Below are positions 7,472 to 12,239 of a stretch of 12,239 nucleotides of DNA, one piece after another (position 1 is the first letter of the stretch; each line of letters opens with the position of its first letter). Source of the DNA: Saprospiraceae bacterium (lineage in GTDB: Bacteria; Bacteroidota; Bacteroidia; Chitinophagales; Saprospiraceae); the NCBI GenBank assembly GCA_007134625.1, contig SLKL01000422.1, positions 1 through 12,239 on the forward strand, written 5' to 3'. The translations under genes and the position numbers were made by a program. The notes under the pieces were generated by a model. It had not been told where the DNA came from. It made no database searches and saw nothing but the letters and a program-made list of their open reading frames with translations.

Positions 7472-7822
7472 ATGCAAAAATACAAATGGTTAATTATCAG
7501 ACTTGTGATTGCTGCATTAATTGCTGCAGTACTTACTGTTTTACTACCGGAATACCTGCTCTACATTCAGATAGCCTTTTACTTTGTCCTCGGCTTGATT
7601 ATTGGCTTGGAATTGAACTATGGAAAAGCATTAACTGGAAATATTCCCGTATTGGCAAAGGCTTTGATAGTAATTGCTCTGATTGCGTTGTCTATTTTCG
7701 CAGCTTTTTCATTTCCGGCATTGCAGTCCTTTGCACTTTTTCTTCCGGGTTTATTGGCAGGTCCTTTTTTGAAGCAAGTATTGATACCACATAAGAAAGT
7801 CGATTTATCAAAGGGTGGGTGA
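7472..7822 (+). CDS. Small integral membrane protein, four predicted helices, function unknown
   Basis: A 116-aa, highly hydrophobic product. Hydrophobic segments lie at about residues 7-25, 28-46, 63-81 and 84-100. A short loop with NYGKALTGNIP (49-59) joins the two helix pairs, and the tail is basic (HKKVDLSKGG). It begins MQKYKWLIIR, with positive residues flanking the first helix. No catalytic or transport motif is recognised, and I do not assign a family. It is separated from the upstream gene by 82 bp containing a plausible promoter, and it is followed by a hairpin with a T-tract and a palindromic repeat, so it is probably transcribed alone. Other frames across the same DNA are open but lack coding character. 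Confidence 0.75.
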   Translation: MQKYKWLIIRLVIAALIAAVLTVLLPEYLLYIQIAFYFVLGLIIGLELNYGKALTGNIPVLAKALIVIALIALSIFAAFSFPALQSFALFLPGLLAGPFLKQVLIPHKKVDLSKGG

Positions 7823-7841
7823 AATTTTCATTAGCGGTTAT

Positions 7842-7996
7842 TTTAACCACAGATTACACAGATTCTCACAGATTAATAAGTTGAAAAATAATATTCCGAT
7901 TAAATCAAGAATTACAAGGTTGATTTAATAATTTTTTTCGTTATGCCTTTGGCTTTATGCAATCCCTCTGCGTCCTCTGCGCCCCCTGCGGTTAAA
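7842..7996. repeat. Palindromic intergenic repeat element, copy 1 (155 bp)
   Basis: The ends are inverted: TTTAACC (7842-7848) and GGTTAAA (7990-7996). The first 21 bp of each arm match at 15 positions. The left arm carries CACAGATTA-like units spaced 9-10 bp apart. The right arm carries CCTCTGCGT, CCTCTGCGC and CCCCTGCGG, which on the other strand are CRCAGA-type units at the same period. A core at 7943-7958 matches 14 of 16 bases at 11800-11815 in the second copy, same orientation. There is no coding capacity. The size and structure recall a MITE-like or REP-like element, but no target duplication was established. Confidence 0.75.
7899..7938 (+). terminator. Putative terminator: AT-rich 10-bp hairpin and T-tract
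   Basis: ATTAAATCAA (7899-7908) and TTGATTTAAT (7920-7929) form a perfect 10-bp stem with an 11-nt loop, followed after two A residues by seven T residues (7932-7938). It lies between convergent genes inside the palindromic repeat and could end transcription of the small membrane protein gene. The stem is AT-rich, so strength is uncertain. Confidence 0.5.
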
Positions 7997-8031
7997 CTAC
8001 TAATTAGAGAAAGAAAAACTCCAAACCATCC

Positions 8032-8337
8032 CTAAGCATCAAACTCATTCTTCCACTCCTCCATTCCACCAACGAGATTGTGGACATTTTCAAAGCCGAA
8101 ATTGTGCATGAGGTGTTGAGCCATTCCGGAGCGATTTCCCGAACGGCAGTAACAAACTATCTCACTGTTTTTAAATTCTTCCAACTCGTACAACTTTCCG
8201 GATAATTCACCGAGCGGTATCAGTCGGCCTCCAATGTTGTATTCCTCGTGTTCATAAGGTTCTCTCACATCAATCAGGATAATATCCTCTTTTTTATCCA
8301 ACCTTTCTTTTAGCTCTTTTACAGTTATTTCGCTCAT
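8032..8337 (-). CDS. Single-domain rhodanese-like protein
   Basis: A 101-aa cytoplasmic protein with one rhodanese domain, the sulfurtransferase fold that carries sulfane sulfur on a cysteine. It shows LIDVREPYEHEEYNIGG (21-37), with the conserved Asp-Val-Arg, and an active-site loop beginning at Cys64 (CRSGNRS, 64-70). The closing NLVGGMEEWKNEF motif is at 87-99. The six-residue loop is the usual length for a sulfur-transferring rhodanese rather than a Cdc25-like phosphatase, and the cysteine is present, so it should be active. No signal peptide is seen. The start codon is 2 nt after the stop of the T9SS protein gene, so both are almost certainly on one transcript; no functional link is obvious. 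Confidence 0.93.
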   Translation of the reverse strand: MSEITVKELKERLDKKEDIILIDVREPYEHEEYNIGGRLIPLGELSGKLYELEEFKNSEIVCYCRSGNRSGMAQHLMHNFGFENVHNLVGGMEEWKNEFDA

Positions 8338-8339
8338 TT

Positions 8340-10628
8340 CTATTGTTTTATAAATCTAGCAGTTTTTCTCACACCATTTTCACTGCTTACTACAATTACA
8401 TAAATTCCGGCGGGAAGTTCAGATACATCCACGCTATTTTCTGCGCGATTACTGTAAAACATCCTTCCATCCAAATTGAAAATTTCCACCTGCTCATTCC
8501 CTCCTGAATCAAAATCAGTTTCAAAAAATAGCCTATCCCCGACGGGATTGGGGTAAACTTGTAGCTCTTGCGCATATTGCGGCAATTCGCTTACATCTGT
8601 GCTGATCAGCGTTTCCCTACCAAAAACCGGTCTGATCATAATTGCACCCCTGTTTTGCGGAGAAACATCTTGCATTGGAAACCATGCAGCACCATTGAAC
8701 CAATATACGTACTCAGATTTGTCAGTATTGGTATCAAACCCCACATATAGACCAGTTGCAGCCCTGCTAATTTGTTTCCATCCTACATAAAAATCGCCGG
8801 AGGGAATAAAAATAGCCGTATCCTGACCGGTAATCGGAGATTTGAGAGCATGGGTCGTAAAGCCCTGAATACTGTCAAAATACGTATCCACGAAAACCGG
8901 ATTGATTGTCTCGGATTCGTACAGTGGTGGATCATCCAATGAAGCACCCCAAACTACAAGGCGATATTGTTTATTTGCATCTCCGGATAAAATTCGCGGC
9001 AAATGTAAGCCTATGCCCCTTAGCGTATCGGCTGTATTAGCATGAAACTGAACAGCTAATGCAGGTATAGACGACTGCGCTCTGATTATCTCTATCCCCC
9101 TCTCTGCACTATTGTCATCATAGGCGTAATAGTGGCGAAAATGGGCATCTCTGACTACCTGATTATTTCTCTGTAGTTCAGGGATTTGCTCTTCATTCTG
9201 CTGAAAACTGTATTCAGTTCTTATGATCAATTCATCCTCAGCATTTTCGGCAGCTGTTACGACATTATTTATCAGACCCGCCAGATTTTGGATAGGATTC
9301 ATAAATGAATGTCGTCCCGGGTCCAGGTCACGCTGATTTTCCTGAACTACCGGTGGCACCTCAAGCAGTGTTTCAGATAACAATAATTGCCCCGTTTCTA
9401 AATCAGTAAACCTCAAATTACTCGGGTCAGCCTGCCTCCTTTGTTCAAAATGATTAAAAAGACCTATTTCAATATCTACGGCCATCTCTAACTCTTCATT
9501 CCCCTGAAACTGATTCAATGGCATTGCGGTATATCTGCTCAAAAAAGATGAGGGCTTGTAGGTAAAAGCAATATCATTCTCAAAAATCAAATTTGCCTGA
9601 AACTCATTGCCCAATTTTACATAATCGAGATTCCAAATGGATCTGAATCCGATTCTGTCATTCATATTCACAAACCTGAATTGAAAACCCTGATAAAAAT
9701 AGTCCGAAGTCACCTGTATGGAGACAAAATAAAAACTATCCCGGGCCGGATACTCATCCACTGAAAATTGAGCTTTTTCTACCCAATCACCTTCTTCTGT
9801 TTTAAACTCAAGCCTCAAAGATTCACTAGCCGACGGCTGATAACCATATCCACCCGCCTGAATAAAAAAGGTGAGAAAACACCTGTCTTCAATGGCAGAA
9901 CTCATATTCAGAAAAGTGGAAGTCAGATGATCTGCATCACCGAAGCCACCACCGTAAGGTGCGCCATTTGCATTGATTCCATCAAAAGTGGCAACACCTA
10001 CAGACCGCGATTTTATACCGAGCGAATTATTTACAAAAACGTAACGATCAGTCCAGTAATTCTCATCAGGTCTTGGACCGGCGTAAGAAAAATCATCTAC
10101 AAAAGGCAGATTCCTCAGAGGCCTTATGGTGACCACTATTAGATACTCTATCATGTTGCCCGAACTGTATTCAATTTGCAGGCAGAGGGTGTCCGTCAAA
10201 ATCTGTCCACCCGAATTACCCGCATTGATCTCCAGACAATTATCTGTTATGTTGAAGGAAAAATGAGAGATATCAGTACACTCCAGATTGGAAATCACCT
10301 CTATTTCTTCCAGAGGAGATGGAGATTCAAAGCAATACTCCTCATTGCCACCCGATAACACATCAATTCTGATTACCTCAGTTGGCAAATCACTTCTGCT
10401 CAAAGAGAGCTGTTGCATAGCTGACTCCTCGTGTTCAGCTAATTTTATCTTTTTCTCATTAAAGCTCAATGGAGTAAGCTGAATTCGGTTTTCTTCAGAT
10501 TGACCGCTGAGTTCTATTGTGCTGACTGCGGTAAAAACCAAAAGGCACGAAAGAACAAGCAAATAAGTTTTTTTCAAAGAAAAAACAAAAGAAGGAACAT
10601 TGTGTGTCATTGGATTCATCTTATTCAT
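8340..10628 (-). CDS. T9SS-exported surface protein with MAM/jellyroll-like domain and type A sorting domain
   Basis: A 762-aa secreted protein. A hydrophobic signal segment (about 20-36) follows Lys19-Lys20 and probably ends near ELSGQ (39-43). Residues about 175-340 form a beta-rich domain with FVDDFSY, VGVATFDG, PYGGGFGDADHLTS and the closing WNLDYVKL, resembling the MAM/concanavalin-like modules common in Bacteroidota secreted proteins. Further beta-rich sequence follows. Residues about 677-762 are a type IX secretion C-terminal sorting domain, with VYPNP (691-695) and LPAGIYVIV (738-746). It should therefore cross the outer membrane by the Por/T9SS route and be released or anchored. Ligand or enzyme activity is not evident. 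ATG 10628 is taken, but ATG 10619 or 10610 would also leave an intact signal. It is 101 bp downstream of the PASTA gene and 2 nt upstream of the rhodanese. Confidence 0.88.
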   Translation of the reverse strand: MNKMNPMTHNVPSFVFSLKKTYLLVLSCLLVFTAVSTIELSGQSEENRIQLTPLSFNEKKIKLAEHEESAMQQLSLSRSDLPTEVIRIDVLSGGNEEYCFESPSPLEEIEVISNLECTDISHFSFNITDNCLEINAGNSGGQILTDTLCLQIEYSSGNMIEYLIVVTIRPLRNLPFVDDFSYAGPRPDENYWTDRYVFVNNSLGIKSRSVGVATFDGINANGAPYGGGFGDADHLTSTFLNMSSAIEDRCFLTFFIQAGGYGYQPSASESLRLEFKTEEGDWVEKAQFSVDEYPARDSFYFVSIQVTSDYFYQGFQFRFVNMNDRIGFRSIWNLDYVKLGNEFQANLIFENDIAFTYKPSSFLSRYTAMPLNQFQGNEELEMAVDIEIGLFNHFEQRRQADPSNLRFTDLETGQLLLSETLLEVPPVVQENQRDLDPGRHSFMNPIQNLAGLINNVVTAAENAEDELIIRTEYSFQQNEEQIPELQRNNQVVRDAHFRHYYAYDDNSAERGIEIIRAQSSIPALAVQFHANTADTLRGIGLHLPRILSGDANKQYRLVVWGASLDDPPLYESETINPVFVDTYFDSIQGFTTHALKSPITGQDTAIFIPSGDFYVGWKQISRAATGLYVGFDTNTDKSEYVYWFNGAAWFPMQDVSPQNRGAIMIRPVFGRETLISTDVSELPQYAQELQVYPNPVGDRLFFETDFDSGGNEQVEIFNLDGRMFYSNRAENSVDVSELPAGIYVIVVSSENGVRKTARFIKQ

Positions 10629-10729
10629 TAGAAAAAATGCAGAATAAAAATCAAAACGTGGATAAAATTCTACAAGCCATAAACGTCATTAGGTATAGCA
10701 AATTTTAATGTTAACTTTTCTGAGAGCGC

Positions 10730-11554
10730 TTATTCTTCAAAATTATCGCAGTCCTCGGGTTTCTGCTCAGATAAAATCAAATTAATGGGGCTGCCCATCT
10801 CTATACGTGCATCAGATGCATATTCGGGATCCTGTCCGACCACAAAAGCCCTGTCGAGACTACTGACTTCGCCCTGCATTCGCGTATTGCCAACTCTTAG
10901 TTTATAGGATGCGATAATGAACTCGGCTTCGTCATAGGTTCTACAAACCAAATTCGGCACTTCAACTGTTCCGCCTCTCTGTTGGGAGACTATAAAGCCC
11001 AATGACCCACCTATGGGAATTTGCACCCCTTCTTTCATCTCATCACGATAAACAATGGTATCACCTTCAAAAAGTACACCCATGATATGGCCTTCAGGAC
11101 CCGGGTCAAAAGTCCTTTCCACTATGGATGTCCTTATGCTGTGAGCCATATTCAGAACTCTTGCCGTTCGCTCATAATTCCTGCCATAAAATGGTGGTAA
11201 ATCCTCAAGTCGAACCATATCGGGCTTAAACTTAGTGGTAGTAACGTAGATTTTTCGATCTTCTTTAACCAGCTGCCCGGCTTCGGGAATCTGATCAAGG
11301 ATTATCCCCCCTCTTCTTCCTACCATATACACAGAATCCGCTATAATTATTTCAAAAGTCCTTCTTTCGGCATCTTCTGAGGCTGATGTAATGGATTCAC
11401 CTACATAATCGGGAAGGGGGATTTTTTGACCATGCCTTGTGTACAGTTTTAGCACCTGATCTACTGCAATCACCAGAAAAACGGATACCAAAATCATAAT
11501 CAGCAAATTCTTCCATAGCTGTTTACTGATCAGAAAATAGAAAAGTGCCTTCAT
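10730..11554 (-). CDS. PASTA-domain membrane protein (no kinase domain)
   Basis: A 274-aa protein with a short cytoplasmic N-terminus, one transmembrane helix (about 16-36) and an extracytoplasmic region of three PASTA-like repeats. These are at about 44-108 (IPLPDYVGESITSASEDAE ... DQIPEAGQLV), about 112-191 (divergent, with an internal GPEGHIMGVLFEGD segment) and about 196-264 (VEVPNLVCRTYDEAEFII ... VVGQDPEYASDARIEMGSPINLILS). From family knowledge, PASTA domains bind peptidoglycan fragments or beta-lactams when attached to Ser/Thr kinases or PBP2x. Here there is no kinase or transpeptidase domain, as is usual for Bacteroidota PASTA proteins, so a periplasmic cell-wall-related role is inferred. 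A -7 box lies about 80 bp upstream. The acidic tail ends EDCDNFEE. Confidence 0.9.
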   Translation of the reverse strand: MKALFYFLISKQLWKNLLIMILVSVFLVIAVDQVLKLYTRHGQKIPLPDYVGESITSASEDAERRTFEIIIADSVYMVGRRGGIILDQIPEAGQLVKEDRKIYVTTTKFKPDMVRLEDLPPFYGRNYERTARVLNMAHSIRTSIVERTFDPGPEGHIMGVLFEGDTIVYRDEMKEGVQIPIGGSLGFIVSQQRGGTVEVPNLVCRTYDEAEFIIASYKLRVGNTRMQGEVSSLDRAFVVGQDPEYASDARIEMGSPINLILSEQKPEDCDNFEE

Positions 11555-11635
11555 GAATTAAAGCGATAGATAGAGAAAATAATGAAAAAAACAGTAAAGA
11601 CAGTTAGCTTATTGCCACTGCCATTAAATATGTGG

Positions 11636-11644
11636 GCAAAGGTA
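11636..11644 (-). promoter_or_regulatory. Putative -7 box for the PASTA protein gene
   Basis: On the minus strand this reads TACCTTTGC, identical to the -7 box proposed for the malic enzyme gene and matching TAnnTTTG. The leader to the ATG at 11554 would be about 75 nt. No good -33 TTG is seen at the expected distance. Confidence 0.5.
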
Positions 11645-11671
11645 CATATTTTTTGAAAGCTGTATATTTGA

Positions 11672-11711
11672 GTTCGTAAAGTTTGAAAGTTCTTAAAGTT
11701 GAAAGTTGAAG
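11672..11711. repeat. Short degenerate tandem tract of GTTCGTAAA / GTTGAAA units
   Basis: Five consecutive units each begin with GTT: GTTCGTAAA, GTTTGAAA, GTTCTTAAA, GTTGAAA and GTTGAAG, with lengths of 9, 8, 9, 7 and 7 bp. The tract lies 27 bp upstream of the PASTA gene -7 box and directly before a T-rich run leading into the palindromic repeat copy 2. Confidence 0.7.
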
Positions 11712-11721
11712 ATTTTTTTTG

Positions 11722-11832
11722 AACCACATAGATAATCTATCAAGCCGTAGAAATGACATTACGCTAAATATCCTTCGTGAATTCTCTGTGTCCTCTGCCA
11801 TGCCTGTGGCTTGATAAACTCTCTCTGTGGTT
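11722..11832. repeat. Palindromic intergenic repeat element, copy 2 (111 bp)
   Basis: The terminal 25 bp of the two arms (11722-11746 and 11808-11832) match at 21 of 25 positions when one is reverse-complemented, without gaps. The outermost 7 bp (AACCACA/TGTGGTT) and the innermost 9 bp (TATCAAGCC/GGCTTGATA) are perfect. Weaker pairing continues to about 37 bp per arm. The 37-bp centre holds a 16-bp segment (11771-11786) that occurs inverted at 2122-2137. The open frame across it on the minus strand (11604-11870) has no protein-like features. Confidence 0.8.
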
Positions 11833-11964
11833 AGCAAAAAAAGGTGGGGTATGCCAACAGGAGCCAGCAACTAAATAATCACTACTATAATCAACTATTT
11901 CCCACTTTTTTCATTTATTTTACTTATAATTGGGCTTGGATTTTATTAATTGGTTCTCACCTTT

Positions 11965-11972
11965 TAATTTTG
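11965..11972 (+). promoter_or_regulatory. Putative -7 box for the E2 acyltransferase gene
   Basis: TAATTTTG matches the TAnnTTTG consensus exactly and is 27 bp upstream of the ATG at 12000. TTG triplets occur upstream (11936-11938 and 11950-11952), but neither has the usual spacing of about 20 bp. Confidence 0.5.
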
Positions 11973-11999
11973 CAGCCTGAAATAAACGAAAACTGTACT

Positions 12000-12239
12000 A
12001 TGGCAGAAGTATTAAAAATGCCCAGAATGAGTGACACCATGGAAGAGGGTGTAATTGTAGCCTGGCATAAAGAAGTAGGAGATACCATTGAGCCCGGCGA
12101 TATTCTGGCTGAAGTGGAAACTGATAAGGCAACCATGGACCTCGAAAGTTACCAGGAAGGCACACTTTTGTATATTGGAGTGAAAGAGGGGGCGGTGCCG
12201 GTTGATTCTGTAATTGCTGTAATAGGCGAAGAAGGAGAA
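12000..12239 (+). CDS. Dihydrolipoamide acyltransferase (E2) N-terminus, lipoyl domain, probably pyruvate dehydrogenase (partial)
   Basis: Eighty codons are visible from ATG 12000 to the window edge with no stop. They form a complete biotinyl/lipoyl-attachment domain: MPRMSDTMEEGVIVAWHKEVGD at the start, the lipoylation motif ETDKATMDLES with Lys43 as the modified residue, and the second half ending VIAVIGEEGE. KMPRMSDTMEEG resembles pyruvate dehydrogenase E2 (PdhC/AceF type) more than the 2-oxoglutarate dehydrogenase E2, whose start usually differs. The peripheral-subunit-binding and catalytic domains would lie outside the window, so the exact complex is inferred. In its complex, E2 carries acetyl groups from E1 to CoA on the lipoyl arm. 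It is divergent from the PASTA gene and has its own -7 box. Confidence 0.9.
   Translation, partial: MAEVLKMPRMSDTMEEGVIVAWHKEVGDTIEPGDILAEVETDKATMDLESYQEGTLLYIGVKEGAVPVDSVIAVIGEEGE

Larger units (their letters stand above)
11555..11999. other. Divergent intergenic region between the PASTA protein and the E2 acyltransferase
   Basis: A 445-bp gap without a credible gene. It contains the PASTA gene leader and -7 box, the GTT-unit tandem tract, palindromic repeat copy 2, a short GCCAGCAAC segment at about 11863-11871 identical to the complement of part of heptad tract A, AT-rich DNA, and the E2 gene -7 box. Confidence 0.8.

Noticed and set aside
7486..7794. Second plus-strand open frame overlapping the small membrane protein
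   Set aside because: Cysteine/serine-rich shadow frame; the 7472 frame has the hydrophobic helix pattern and the better promoter spacing.
7842..7996. Insertion sequence
   Set aside because: The element is only 155 bp with no transposase frame and no established target duplication, so it is listed as a repeat.
11604..11870. 88-codon open frame on the minus strand in the intergenic region
   Set aside because: It reads through the tandem tract and palindromic repeat copy 2, and its product has no domain or compositional sign of a real protein.

Overview
The window looks like chromosomal DNA from a member of the Bacteroidota, possibly a Saprospiria/Chitinophagia-like lineage. Four things support this: a type IX secretion (T9SS) C-terminal sorting domain; a Porin_10-type putative porin; a Bacteroidota-type FabI; and several start regions with a TAnnTTTG -7 box and no Shine-Dalgarno sequence. 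Base composition is moderate, with AT-rich intergenic DNA. I see no phage, plasmid, CRISPR, transposase, tRNA or rRNA. The genes are mostly housekeeping or envelope genes, and the unusual content is in the gaps between them.

Layout. Positions 1-748 (minus) hold the N-terminal part of a lipoprotein of the TlpA-like thiol-disulfide oxidoreductase type, cut by the window edge. It lies 52 bp downstream of a single-domain malic enzyme (801-1991, minus). A 422-bp divergent intergenic region (1992-2413) follows, containing two heptanucleotide repeat tracts, one beside each of the two promoters. The plus-strand block is recN (2414-4072), fabI (4082-4888), a putative porin (about 4911/4974-6902), an overlapping 164-aa protein resembling a degraded SAM-methyltransferase (6895-7389), and a small four-helix membrane protein with its own promoter (7472-7822). 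A palindromic repeat element fills the convergent gap at 7823-8031. The minus-strand block, read from right to left, is a PASTA-domain membrane protein (11554-10730), a 762-aa T9SS-exported surface protein (10628-8340) and, 2 nt later, a rhodanese (8337-8032). A second 445-bp divergent gap (11555-11999) holds another palindromic repeat and a short tandem tract. The gene for a lipoyl-domain E2 acyltransferase (from 12000, plus) then runs off the right edge.

How the genes fit together. Malic enzyme (malate to pyruvate) and the E2 subunit (probably pyruvate dehydrogenase) are central carbon functions. RecN is DNA repair and FabI is fatty-acid elongation. The porin, lipoprotein, PASTA protein and T9SS protein are cell-envelope functions. 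I find no dedicated novel multi-gene system. The observations most worth following are: a 13-bp perfect hairpin with a T-tract lying across the porin start codon; heptad repeats next to two divergent promoters; and a family of palindromic intergenic repeats (two copies plus a fragment) with AACCACA-type ends.
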